The notes under the pieces were generated by a model, which was given only the letters and a program-made list of their open reading frames with translations, made no database searches and was not told the origin of the DNA. A program made the position numbers and the translations under genes. Below are positions 14,831 to 22,186 of a stretch of 22,186 bases of DNA, in pieces (the stretch's first letter is position 1; each line of letters opens with the position of its first letter). This DNA comes from Anaerolineaceae bacterium UBA6133 (GTDB taxonomy: Bacteria > Chloroflexota > Anaerolineae > Anaerolineales > Anaerolineaceae). Location of the stretch: contig DIVL01000054.1 of NCBI GenBank assembly GCA_002435825.1, positions 1 through 22,186 of the forward strand, given 5' to 3'.

Positions 14831-16131
14831 GAGCCCTCCTGCGTTCTTGTCGCCTGGTAGACTCCGACCACGCGCTGTTCTGCCTGCAGATACTTTTGGG
14901 CAATCCTGAGCACCTGGCTGGGCGTGACTGAACCAAGGCGGGTAAGGTATTCAGCGACCCATTGATAATCGGCAAAAGAGCTGGCATAGCCCATCCAGAA
15001 GGCCTGGTTGGTAATGTTGTCACTGCTGTACGCAAATAGCGCGCGGGCTTGCTTGATGGCACGTTCGATCTCCGTGACGCTTAACTCCCGCGAGGTTATG
15101 CGGTGGACCTGGTCATCAATGACCTTCAACGCAGCCCATGGGTCGCCTTCCGGCTGGATGGTGGCGAAGACTTTGTACACACCGGGGTCGATGTTGGCGG
15201 AGAGATCTCCAAAAACGGAAGCCGCATAGTCCTCTTCGACCAGTGCCTGATAAAGCCGTGAGGTCCGGTTGCTGATGCCCCCGCTGCCAAACATATTTAG
15301 GGAGGAGGGTCCACTCAGCAGGCTTTCGATGATTCCATAGGCAAAGAAGTCCGGATCGCTGGCAGCAGGGCAGCGCCAGGAAATTTCAAGGTAGTGTGCC
15401 TCGCCCGGCCCCTTCATTTCGACCAGATCACCGGTGTCAAGCTTTTTTTCAGGGGTTGGAATACTCATGGTTAATGGACCCGAAGAAATTCCACCAAACA
15501 AATTTTCCACATCGTCCAAAACAGCTTGAGGGGAAATATCACCGGCAATGCACAAAATCGCGTTAGCGGGTTGATAATAGTTGCGGTAATGCTGGTAGAG
15601 GTCGTCCCTGGTGATGCCGAGCAGATCCTCTTTGGAGCCAAGGACTTCATTACGGTAGGGGTGAGCCAGGAAGGAGCGCAGTTGCACAGCTTCATCCAGC
15701 CGAAACTCAGGATAGTTTTCGGAACCTTCGCGCTCAGAGATGATAACGGTGCGTTCGGTCTCCACTTCCACAGGGTCGAAAAGGCTGCTGACCATGCGGT
15801 CAGCTTCAAGCTCGAGCGTGGTGTGCAGGTGGGCTGAAGGCATCGTTTCAAAATAAGTCGTCCAATCTGAGCTGGTGAAGGCGTTTGCGTAACCGCCGAC
15901 CCGCGAAACCAGATTGTCGATGTCTTCGCCTGTGAACTTCCGGGTACCCTTGAACTGCATATGTTCCACCCAGTGACTCAGACCAGTTTTGCCCGGGAGT
16001 TCATTCCTTGCCCCACTTCCATACCAAATCCAGGTGCTCGTGACCGGGGCGGTGTGAATTTCCTTGAGCATCACCCGCAGTCCGTTATTTAGCTGCACCT
16101 GATGAAGATTATGATTTAGATTAATGGGCAT
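14827..16131 (-). CDS. M16 family zinc metallopeptidase, catalytic subunit
   Basis: This 434-residue protein is the active partner. It has the inverted zinc motif HWVEH (53-57): two zinc His ligands and the catalytic Glu. ERTVIISERE (127-136) lies about 76 residues later and supplies the third ligand (about E133), the spacing known for M16 enzymes. LNNGLRVMLKE near the start and LSHWVEHMQFKGT are typical of PqqL/MPP-beta-like members. The open frame runs upstream to 16398 but that extension overlaps the membrane-protein gene and has no M16 character, so the ATG at 16131 (MPINLNHNL), five bases after that gene's stop, is taken. M16 enzymes degrade or process peptides inside a closed chamber. 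The four-base overlap with its inactive partner supports a stable complex. Confidence 0.95.
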   Translation of the reverse strand: MPINLNHNLHQVQLNNGLRVMLKEIHTAPVTSTWIWYGSGARNELPGKTGLSHWVEHMQFKGTRKFTGEDIDNLVSRVGGYANAFTSSDWTTYFETMPSAHLHTTLELEADRMVSSLFDPVEVETERTVIISEREGSENYPEFRLDEAVQLRSFLAHPYRNEVLGSKEDLLGITRDDLYQHYRNYYQPANAILCIAGDISPQAVLDDVENLFGGISSGPLTMSIPTPEKKLDTGDLVEMKGPGEAHYLEISWRCPAASDPDFFAYGIIESLLSGPSSLNMFGSGGISNRTSRLYQALVEEDYAASVFGDLSANIDPGVYKVFATIQPEGDPWAALKVIDDQVHRITSRELSVTEIERAIKQARALFAYSSDNITNQAFWMGYASSFADYQWVAEYLTRLGSVTPSQVLRIAQKYLQAEQRVVGVYQATRTQEGS

Positions 16132-16136
16132 GGGGT

Positions 16137-16649
16137 TCAGGATCTGCTGTGTTTGCGAACGCTTTGTTCTTTTGAAAGGTATTTTTTTGGTCTGAGCAGT
16201 AACAGCAACCCCAAGCAGATAACGAGAATGCCAATCATCACGCCGCGCGACTGCAGCGTGCCGAGCAAAACGTAGGGGAGAGGGTTGGTGCCAAAGCCAA
16301 AGGCGTCCGCGAGCGCGGTGAAGGCACAGATCACATAACCGGTGGCAATGATGCGCGTGCCGAAATCGGCTCTGAGAGACTTGGGTCGGCCATTCCAAAA
16401 CGCGATGAGCAGGCTGGTCGCGGAAAGGGTCATCAACCCGATCCCAATTAAGATGACGATGATCTGCACGAAGCCAATATACCGCCCTCGATCCAAGCCA
16501 AAAAGGTCAGGTCGCAATCCAATTAAAAGGATCAAAAAACCCAACATTAGACCAGTCAGCCCTGCCCTGACCTGGAATTTTGGGAAAGTTCCGGCTTTGA
16601 CGGTCTTTTTGGGGTTGTTGGGGTCTAACAGAACATCTGGTTGGCTCAA
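16137..16649 (-). CDS. Four-helix membrane protein of unknown function (TTG start)
   Basis: I do not recognise this 170-residue protein. A hydrophilic N-terminus (residues 1-27, with DPNNPKKTVKAGTFPKF) precedes four likely membrane helices at about 29-47, 58-84, 100-118 and 134-155, and a basic C-terminal tail (RPKKYLSKEQSVRKHSRS). Positive charges at both ends suggest both termini are cytoplasmic. The start is a TTG, supported by AAGGA six bases upstream and by lying 15 bases after the dipeptidase stop. The next ATG in frame falls inside the first helix. It is part of the tightly spaced run and ends five bases before the M16 peptidase, so a role linked to peptide turnover is possible but unsupported by its sequence. 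Confidence 0.8.
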   Translation of the reverse strand: MSQPDVLLDPNNPKKTVKAGTFPKFQVRAGLTGLMLGFLILLIGLRPDLFGLDRGRYIGFVQIIVILIGIGLMTLSATSLLIAFWNGRPKSLRADFGTRIIATGYVICAFTALADAFGFGTNPLPYVLLGTLQSRGVMIGILVICLGLLLLLRPKKYLSKEQSVRKHSRS

Positions 16650-16654
16650 AGAGG

Positions 16655-16660
16655 TTCCTT
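16655..16660 (-). promoter_or_regulatory. Ribosome-binding site that fixes a TTG start
   Basis: AAGGAA on the minus strand (16660-16655) lies in the 15-base gap between the dipeptidase stop and the TTG at 16649. The AAGGA core is six bases before the TTG. It supports TTG initiation, since no ATG or GTG is in frame at a suitable distance. Confidence 0.6.
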
Positions 16661-16664
16661 TGCC

Positions 16665-17753
16665 TTAATCAGGCAGCGTGGTTTCGATCATAACGAGGAA
16701 GTTCCCCGATGCGATCCGGTCAATCTCTTTAGAATCATACCCTAATTCTTCAAGGAAGGGGAACAGGCGTGGTATATCGGCGATGGTGTCGATCTCTGCC
16801 GGCACTTTTTCAACCCCAAACCCGCCGTCAAAGTCGGTTCCGATACCGACATGACGCGCATTGCCTGCCATCTGGCAGATATAGTCGATCTGTTCCGCCA
16901 TCAAGCGGAGCGAAAGGGCTGGCTTTCCGCCGTCTTCCTTCCAGTCGGCGTTTAGAAATGCGTTAATGGGCATAACACCAATCAGCCCATCGCGGGCTAT
17001 CAGCTTGGTGATCACCTCATCGCTGAGGAGCCTGTTCGAGTTGTAACCCTTTACCAATTTCGCGGCATTGGCATGGCTGACGATTATCTGCCCGGGGTAA
17101 ATATCGAGACATTCAAACGCTGCTGGCTCATCCATATGGGAGAGATCGAGCACAAACCCGACCTCAGCCATCGCGTGGATAAGGTCTCTGCCTTCAGCAG
17201 TCAGTTTGCCAGGTTCCCTGGTTCCACCGCAAAAACGATTGCCAGCCCAGGCTAACCCGATGATGCGCAGACCCCGATCCCACCAGGCTGGGAGTTCATC
17301 CAAATCGACAATACCTTCCGCGCCTTCCATCAAGGGGACGATGCCGACTGGCTTCAAACCGTTTGTTTGGGATTGCCAAAGATTCAGATGGCTTCTGATG
17401 TCCTGCTTGCTCAGCACAAGCCGAAAGGCATCGGACTGGGTCTCTGCCAGCTTGTGGTAAAAGTTTAACTGATCCCAGTAGATGTGATGGGCTTCAGCCG
17501 GTGTGCTGTAGTATTCCTCACCCATAAAGTTGGGGTTGCGGCGGCGCTCAGGCACCGAAAAGAGCGTCCCAAAAACCAGCCCCACCTGAGCCGCATTGTA
17601 CTCAGGCAAGCCAAGCAGGGATCCACCGCCATAGGCGTCGTTGCCGGTTTCGTGGTCGCGCAAGCGGGTCTGAGCATTTGGCAGACTGTAATCACGACCG
17701 AGCACGGTCATGTTATAGGCAATGTCCTGGTGTGCATCAAGGATAAATGGCAT
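16665..17753 (-). CDS. Membrane dipeptidase (M19, renal dipeptidase family)
   Basis: M19 enzymes are two-zinc amidohydrolases that cleave dipeptides, including those with a D-residue. The 362 residues hold all expected metal sites: DAHQD (6-10, HxD), the bridging Glu in MEGAEGI, His in LDLSHMDE, His in IVSHANA and the Asp in GIGTDFDGG. No signal peptide is seen, so it is probably cytoplasmic despite the family name. The open frame continues to 18017 through the S1 repeat, but that part is a Lys-rich shadow of the repeat. The start must lie close before DAHQD, so only ATG 17759 (MPMPF) or 17753 (MPF) fit. Neither has a ribosome-binding site; the S1 terminator ends two bases before 17759. Recycling of wall peptides or general peptide use are possible roles. 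Confidence 0.93.
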   Translation of the reverse strand: MPFILDAHQDIAYNMTVLGRDYSLPNAQTRLRDHETGNDAYGGGSLLGLPEYNAAQVGLVFGTLFSVPERRRNPNFMGEEYYSTPAEAHHIYWDQLNFYHKLAETQSDAFRLVLSKQDIRSHLNLWQSQTNGLKPVGIVPLMEGAEGIVDLDELPAWWDRGLRIIGLAWAGNRFCGGTREPGKLTAEGRDLIHAMAEVGFVLDLSHMDEPAAFECLDIYPGQIIVSHANAAKLVKGYNSNRLLSDEVITKLIARDGLIGVMPINAFLNADWKEDGGKPALSLRLMAEQIDYICQMAGNARHVGIGTDFDGGFGVEKVPAEIDTIADIPRLFPFLEELGYDSKEIDRIASGNFLVMIETTLPD

Positions 17754-17760
17754 AGGCATC

Positions 17761-17790
17761 AAAAAGCGCCGGTTTGTTGTGCCGGCGCTT
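17761..17790 (-). terminator. Rho-independent terminator after rpsA, abutting the dipeptidase start
   Basis: On the minus strand AAGCGCCGG (17790-17782) pairs perfectly with CCGGCGCTT (17772-17764) around a nine-base loop and is followed by a T-run. It begins 15 bases after the S1 stop. Its T-run ends one base before the dipeptidase ATG at 17759. It should lower read-through into the peptidase cluster. Confidence 0.85.
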
Positions 17791-17805
17791 CTATTTGTTG
17801 AATAA

Positions 17806-19593
17806 TTAGTCTTCTTTAACTTCTTCGTCAACTTCGGTTTCGACCGCTTCAACTGTCTCTTCGACAGCTTCCTGGACTTCTTCAACAGTTTCTTCAACGG
17901 CTTCGGGAGCTTCGACGACGACTTCTTCCACAACTTCCTGGACTTCCTCAACGGTTTCAGCGACGGCTTCGGGAGCTTCGACGACGACTTCTTCCACAAC
18001 TTCCTGGACTTCCTCAACAGTCTCAGCGACGGCTTCGGGAGCTTCGGTTATCGTTTCTTCCACCACTTCCTGGACTTCCTCAACGGTCTCAGCGACGGCT
18101 TCGGGAGCTTCGGCTATGGTTTCTTCCACCACTTCCTGGACTTCTTCAACGGTCTCAGCGACGGCTTCGGGAGCTTCGGCGACGACTTCTTCCACCACTT
18201 CCTGGACTTCTTCAACGGTCTCAGCGACGGCTTCGGGAGCTTCGGCGACGACTTCTTCCACCACTTCCTTGGCTTCCTCAACCGTTTCTGCAGCTGCTTC
18301 CGCAACTTCTTCAACAGGCTCAGGAGTTGCTTCACCCAGAATGGTAGCCAGAGTCTCACCCTCAGTGCTGGGGGTCAGATCAAAATCGGCTGCCAGGGAT
18401 TTCCAATCGGAGTCAGCATATGCGGGTGAATCTACGCGGCGCATGCTTAAACCGATGCGGTGGTCCTCATCTTCGATTTTAAGAATGCGCAGAGTGACTA
18501 CATCGCCAACTTTGACAACTTCTTTGGGGTGATCTACGCGGCGGTCACTCAGCTCAGAAATGTGGATGAGACCTTCCAGATCCCCGGTGACGTTCAAACG
18601 CGCAAAGGCGCCGAAACTGGTCAGGCGGGTAATTTCGCCTTCAACCAACTGACCGACCTTAAGGTTCTTGACCTGGTCTGACCAGGGATCTCCCTGCAGC
18701 TGGCGAATGGACAATCCAATGCGGCGTCGATCGCGGTCAATGCTGATGATCTTTACCTTTACTTCTTCGCCAACCTTGAGCACTTCATTGGGGTTGACCA
18801 CACGGTCCCATGAAATCTCGGACATGTGGACCAATCCATCAGCACCACCGATGTTGACGAAAGCGCCAAAATCTGCGAGGCTGGTGACGCGACCTTTGCG
18901 CACTTCGCCTTCGGTCAGATCTTCCAAGACCTTATCGCGGATCTGGTCTCGTGTTTCGCTGCTGGCAGCGCGTTCGCTCAGGATCAGGCGATGGCGCTCA
19001 CGGTCTACTTCGATTACACACACACTGACAGATTCACCAACAAAGCCTTTATATTTGGCTTCAGGGGTATCACCGGTCAGGGTTAACCTGCGGCTAAGGC
19101 TAAGTTGGGAGGCGGGGATGAAACCACGAATTGTAGACAACGGGACCAGCAGCCCACCTTTGTTATAACCAACAACAGTCGATTCAAAACTCTCACCCGA
19201 AGCCAGTGCGGCTTCGGCATCGATCCAGCTTTGTTCTTCAACTGCACGAACGAACGAAAGAACCAGATTTCCTTCCTGATCATGTGGATTAACCACATAA
19301 ACGGGGATGGCTTTACCAACTTGAAAAGTTTCAAGTACTTCTGCGGGGATCGCCTCGAACTCTTTACCGACGATCAGTCCCTCGGACTTGGCTCCAACAC
19401 TGACCAGGATCTGTGATCCTGAAATGCTTGCGATGATACCATCCCGGATTTCTCCAGAGCGTGGCATTTGGAAAGAGAAGTCCTCAGAATCGAGGTATTC
19501 TCCCATCAAGCTTTCCATGGTTTGCTCTTTTTCGTTTTCCTGATTGCTCTCTTGGTTTTGCTCCTGCATACTATTGGCGTCGTTGTCTGACAT
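17806..19593 (-). CDS. rpsA: Small ribosomal subunit protein bS1 with acidic repeat tail
   Basis: S1 binds mRNA on the 30S subunit and helps start translation. The 595 residues contain four S1 (OB-fold) domains at about 45-117, 133-208, 228-298 and 314-386. The last two carry the strong consensus TSLADFGAFVNIGGADGLVHMSE and its equivalent. An acidic, Gln/Glu-rich N-terminus (1-40) precedes them. After a linker (387-447), the tail (448-579) is six copies of a 22-residue unit built around EAPEAVAETVEEVQEVVEE, ending in an acidic 16-residue segment. The four-domain layout is usual outside Proteobacteria, where six are common; the repeat tail is not. The ATG has GGAG eight bases upstream and a good promoter at 19653-19625. 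A strong terminator follows the stop. Confidence 0.95.
   Translation of the reverse strand: MSDNDANSMQEQNQESNQENEKEQTMESLMGEYLDSEDFSFQMPRSGEIRDGIIASISGSQILVSVGAKSEGLIVGKEFEAIPAEVLETFQVGKAIPVYVVNPHDQEGNLVLSFVRAVEEQSWIDAEAALASGESFESTVVGYNKGGLLVPLSTIRGFIPASQLSLSRRLTLTGDTPEAKYKGFVGESVSVCVIEVDRERHRLILSERAASSETRDQIRDKVLEDLTEGEVRKGRVTSLADFGAFVNIGGADGLVHMSEISWDRVVNPNEVLKVGEEVKVKIISIDRDRRRIGLSIRQLQGDPWSDQVKNLKVGQLVEGEITRLTSFGAFARLNVTGDLEGLIHISELSDRRVDHPKEVVKVGDVVTLRILKIEDEDHRIGLSMRRVDSPAYADSDWKSLAADFDLTPSTEGETLATILGEATPEPVEEVAEAAAETVEEAKEVVEEVVAEAPEAVAETVEEVQEVVEEVVAEAPEAVAETVEEVQEVVEETIAEAPEAVAETVEEVQEVVEETITEAPEAVAETVEEVQEVVEEVVVEAPEAVAETVEEVQEVVEEVVVEAPEAVEETVEEVQEAVEETVEAVETEVDEEVKED
17857..18252 (-). 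repeat. Six 66-bp tandem repeats inside rpsA
   Basis: Six in-frame 66-base units encode 22 residues each, with consensus VV-A-EAPEAVAETVEEVQEVVEE. Units differ mainly in the first three residues (VVA, VVA, TIA, TIT, VVV, VVV) and by scattered synonymous changes such as cctcaac versus cttcaac. The near identity at DNA level points to recent expansion by slippage or unequal exchange. Confidence 0.95.
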
Positions 19594-19624
19594 TGAATGA
19601 ACTCCGAATTAAGATTTGGAACTG

Positions 19625-19653
19625 ATTATAGACCCAGATACAAATTCCCGCAA
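19625..19653 (-). promoter_or_regulatory. Promoter of rpsA
   Basis: On the minus strand TTGCGG (19653-19648) and TATAAT (19630-19625) are separated by 17 bases, the best sigma-70-like pair in the window. The expected start lies near 19618 and leaves a leader of about 25 bases with GGAG (19606-19603). It separates rpsA from ftsK. Confidence 0.65.
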
Positions 19654-19717
19654 CCCGAAATGCAAAAATGGATCGAGGAAACTTTGGACCTTGCGGCAAT
19701 ATTTTTACCTAAAAGGT

Positions 19718-22060
19718 TTATTCCTCCTTGAGTGGGGGGTAATCGCCCCAGTCAAGGACCTCTCGTGTGCCCGTTTGAGGATGGGCTGCACTAATGATAC
19801 CTTGTTCTTCCAGTTTTTCAACCAGGCGCGATGAGCGTGTGTAACCAATGCGTAATTTTCGCTGCAGCATTGAGACGGAGGCACGCCCTTCCTTGCGGAT
19901 GATGCGCAGGGCTTCCTCGGTCAGCGGATCCTCATCCGGATCCTTTTGGAGTTCTTTCCAGAGGGGTTCCTGGCTCATAGGAAGATCATTTACGCTGGTG
20001 TAGAGCGCTTTATCCGGTCGTTCCGGCGCACCGTTGGCAGACGATTGTGCTTGCCAGAAGCGCGCCAGGCGGGATACTTCATCTTCCGAAACATAGGCTC
20101 CCTGCAGCCTCACTGGCGCGGGAGCATCGGGTGCCTGGAAGAGCATGTCACCGCGACCAAGCAGGCGTTCCGCGCCAGGTTGGTCCAGAATGACGCGGCT
20201 ATCCATGTTGGATGCGACCGCAAAGGCAATTCTTGCCGGAAAGTTGGCTTTGATCAAACCGGTAATTACATCGGCTGAAGGGCGCTGTGTGGCGATGATC
20301 AGGTGGATACCTGTGGCACGCGCCAGCTGAGCCAGCCTGGTCAGAGCACGTTCAGTTTCGTCGGGTGCCAGCAGCATCATGTCTGCCAGTTCGTCTATGA
20401 CCACGACGATGTACGGAATCGTTTTGCCGCCTTCAGTGGTGACTTTTTTGTTGTATTCCTCGAGATTCCGGACGCCAAAATTTTCAAAAATGCGGTAACG
20501 CAGGTCCATCTCTCGCAGCATCCACTGCAACGCGCCAACGACTTTTTCTGGATCCATAATCACATCTGTGAGAAGGTGTGGGATGCCGTTATAGACCGAA
20601 AACTCCACTCTTTTGGGGTCCACCAGCATCAACCGCAGTTGATCAGGATTTAGGTTGAGTAAATAACCTGTCAGGATCGCGTTCACGCATACAGATTTGC
20701 CCGATCCAGTGGTGCCGGCAATCAGGAGATGCGGCATGGCGGTTAGGTCTGCGGTGGTTGGCAAGCCAGTAACGTCCTTGCCCAGCGCGAATTTGAGAGG
20801 GGATTTGTGGTTTTGGAAGGGGAGGCTTGTGACGAGCTCGAGCATGGACACCATGCTGGTTTTCAGATTCGGAACTTCAATGCCAACATAACCCTTGCCC
20901 GGCACTGGCGCCTGGATGCGAATTCGCGACGCTTTGAGCGCCATCGCCAGGTCATCACCCAGGCGGGTAATGTTGCTCACGCGCACACGCGTTCGCCCGG
21001 TACGGTTCTCGTTGTATTCCGGTTCCACGCCAAACATTGTGATTGTCGGACCGCGCCTGATCTCGACGACCTTGCCTGGCGCGTTGAAAGATCGCAAGGT
21101 TTCTTCGATCACCCGCGCTTTGTCCTCATCGGACTCTTCATCAAGCGGGGCTTTCTGCACAGGATTGAGGATTTCTTCAGGCTCAGGCAATATCCAGGCT
21201 TTTTCAGGCGTGGTAGTTTCGATCTCCATGGTAGCAGAGGTGGACGAGCTGACCCCGGGTTCACCTGGAATGGTCTGAACGCTCACCTTTTCCTTTTGTG
21301 CTGTTTCAGATGAATCTGGCCCTATTTCGAGTTTCTGGCGGTGTTGTTCGGCTTTTTTGCGGACGAAATTCGCGAACCTTGAATGGCTATGCTTGAATTT
21401 TTCAGCCAGCCAGCTCACGAGTTCTGACATGGAGAGGTCAATCAAGAGCACCAAAGCGACCAGCAGCCAGGCAAACAAAACAATCATTGCGCCTGCCTTG
21501 CCCAGTCCATTTTCGAAGGCGCGATACATGGCTCCGCCAAGCATTCCGCCGCCAGGAGGGCTGGATAAGCCCCTAAAACTGATATCAATCAGCTGGAACC
21601 ATGTCAGTAAATTGAAAAAGATCAGGACTACTCCAATGACACGTTCGGATGAAACCCCCGGGAAACGATCCATCTTCGAGAGTAAAAACCAAGTTCCAAT
21701 TAAGAGCAAAACAAGCGGGAGGGCATATGCCCCCCAACCGATCCGGCGTCGCAGAAGGCTTGTCCATGCCTGCGTCAGACCACCGGAATAGGATGTCATC
21801 AGGCTCAGAAGGGTGAGCAAGCCTACTACAATTAACACGATTCCGGCAATATCCACTTTGCGTTCAGCCGAAAGTGGTTTTGGTGCTGGTGTGGTGACTT
21901 TCGCGCGGGGAGTTGTGGATTTGGTCGTTCGGGTAGTTTTTGATCGAGCCGTTTGTGGGGTGGTTTTTCTGGTACGGCTTGGCGTTCTGGTGGTGGTGCC
22001 AGGTTTCTTTTTGCTTCCAGAGGTTTTTTTTGTTTTACTTGTTGCTGTACTCCGCGCCAT
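19718..22060 (-). CDS. ftsK: DNA translocase FtsK/SpoIIIE
   Basis: FtsK is an inner-membrane ATPase that pumps chromosome ends across the closing septum. Positions below count from the GTG at 22075. A Lys/Thr/Ser-rich cytoplasmic N-terminus (about 1-70) precedes four membrane helices (about 75-95, 115-133, 146-165, 194-214). After an acidic linker comes the motor, with an alpha domain from about 310, Walker A GTTGSGKSV (454-462), VDPKRVEFS (485-493), Walker B VVVIDELADMM (557-567) and ATQRPSADVITG (595-606). The gamma winged helix (about 716-775) reads polar DNA motifs such as KOPS and contains RASVSMLQRKLRIGYTRS. From the ATG at 22060 the product is 780 residues. GTG 22075 also fits but has its AAGGG only three bases away. 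An extended -10 box lies upstream. The whole layout is typical. Confidence 0.96.
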   Translation of the reverse strand: MARSTATSKTKKTSGSKKKPGTTTRTPSRTRKTTPQTARSKTTRTTKSTTPRAKVTTPAPKPLSAERKVDIAGIVLIVVGLLTLLSLMTSYSGGLTQAWTSLLRRRIGWGAYALPLVLLLIGTWFLLSKMDRFPGVSSERVIGVVLIFFNLLTWFQLIDISFRGLSSPPGGGMLGGAMYRAFENGLGKAGAMIVLFAWLLVALVLLIDLSMSELVSWLAEKFKHSHSRFANFVRKKAEQHRQKLEIGPDSSETAQKEKVSVQTIPGEPGVSSSTSATMEIETTTPEKAWILPEPEEILNPVQKAPLDEESDEDKARVIEETLRSFNAPGKVVEIRRGPTITMFGVEPEYNENRTGRTRVRVSNITRLGDDLAMALKASRIRIQAPVPGKGYVGIEVPNLKTSMVSMLELVTSLPFQNHKSPLKFALGKDVTGLPTTADLTAMPHLLIAGTTGSGKSVCVNAILTGYLLNLNPDQLRLMLVDPKRVEFSVYNGIPHLLTDVIMDPEKVVGALQWMLREMDLRYRIFENFGVRNLEEYNKKVTTEGGKTIPYIVVVIDELADMMLLAPDETERALTRLAQLARATGIHLIIATQRPSADVITGLIKANFPARIAFAVASNMDSRVILDQPGAERLLGRGDMLFQAPDAPAPVRLQGAYVSEDEVSRLARFWQAQSSANGAPERPDKALYTSVNDLPMSQEPLWKELQKDPDEDPLTEEALRIIRKEGRASVSMLQRKLRIGYTRSSRLVEKLEEQGIISAAHPQTGTREVLDWGDYPPLKEE

Positions 22061-22092
22061 AGCAATACTACTCACTTTCCCTTAGTCTTTGA

Positions 22093-22101
22093 ATTATAGC
22101 A
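22093..22101 (-). promoter_or_regulatory. Extended -10 promoter of ftsK
   Basis: On the minus strand TGCTATAAT (22101-22093) is a perfect extended -10 box. This explains the lack of a good -35. Transcription would start near 22086, leaving a leader of about 26 bases before the ATG at 22060 or 11 before the GTG at 22075. Confidence 0.6.
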
Positions 22102-22131
22102 TGCGAGCTTTTATCGCTGCTATTGGTTAAT

Positions 22132-22159
22132 TTGCTGTAAAGGAGTGTAAAAATAATAT
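22132..22159 (+). promoter_or_regulatory. Possible outward promoter at the window end
   Basis: TTGCTG (22132-22137) and TAATAT (22154-22159) are 16 bases apart on the plus strand, divergent from ftsK. They could drive a gene beyond the window. The only open frame seen after it here is four codons. The region is AT-rich, so this match may be chance. Confidence 0.25.
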
Positions 22160-22186
22160 ATGGGGTTGGTGTAACATATTTTCTGT

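Noticed and set aside
16132..16398. N-terminal extension of the M16 peptidase
   Set aside because: His/Arg-rich sequence with no M16 similarity, overlapping the membrane-protein gene in another frame.
17760..18017. Lys-rich N-terminal extension of the dipeptidase reading frame
   Set aside because: It is a shifted-frame shadow of the S1 repeats; it crosses the rpsA terminator, and the M19 fold starts at MPFILDAHQD.
18114..18359. Open frames with repeated KSRKWWKKS-like units inside rpsA
   Set aside because: They arise because the 66-bp repeat lacks stops in other frames. The S1 frame explains the DNA.
19660..19717. ftsK terminator
   Set aside because: Only a four-base-pair stem (ACCT/AGGT with loop TTT) is present; too weak to call.

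Overview
The window is a dense, syntenic piece of a bacterial chromosome, almost all housekeeping genes with a few poorly described ones between them. It contains no tRNA, rRNA, CRISPR array, insertion sequence or phage gene. The longest stretch without a gene is 8135-8397 (263 bases), which holds two copies of a hairpin repeat. Gene content suggests a member of the Chloroflexota, probably class Anaerolineae. The reasons are an unusual 3D-domain protein next to rsmA, a metallophosphoesterase with a DxE first motif, paired M16 peptidases, and -10 boxes close enough to start codons to give leaderless mRNAs. This assignment is inference from protein character, not from a marker search.

Layout. 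71-1864 (+): rsmG, then a TIM-barrel-like protein with a C-terminal membrane anchor. 1881-8134 (-): pth, mfd, a YabE/RpfB-like DUF348-G5-3D protein and rsmA. These are close or overlapping; the YabE-like gene seems to have its own promoter. 8398-8964 (-): an acidic single-pass membrane protein that ends in a hairpin terminator of the repeated type. 9127-12559 (+): mscL with a C-terminal zinc ribbon and a strong terminator, then a solitary DNA methyltransferase, a nucleoside phosphorylase and an alkaline-phosphatase-superfamily phosphodiesterase. 12538-22060 (-): ftsK, then ribosomal protein S1 with a 66-bp tandem repeat. After S1 comes a run of tightly packed genes: M19 dipeptidase, a four-helix membrane protein, an active M16 peptidase, an inactive M16 partner, acpS and a metallophosphoesterase.

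How the genes relate. rsmG, rsmA, pth and S1 serve the ribosome and translation. mfd couples transcription to repair, and ftsK moves DNA at division. The YabE-like protein is a likely cell-wall enzyme; its place beside rsmA matches the yabE-ksgA and rpfB-ksgA neighbourhoods of Bacillota and Actinomycetota. In the last minus-strand cluster, four genes are joined by ATGA stop/start overlaps, so translation is probably coupled. The plus-strand methyltransferase and phosphorylase overlap by 8 bases.

The observations most worth following up are the leaderless-type starts, the duplicated forked hairpin, the terminator that abuts the dipeptidase start codon, the S1 repeat tail, and changed conserved residues in the 3D domain, the phosphoesterase and Pth. 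No clearly new multi-gene system is visible.
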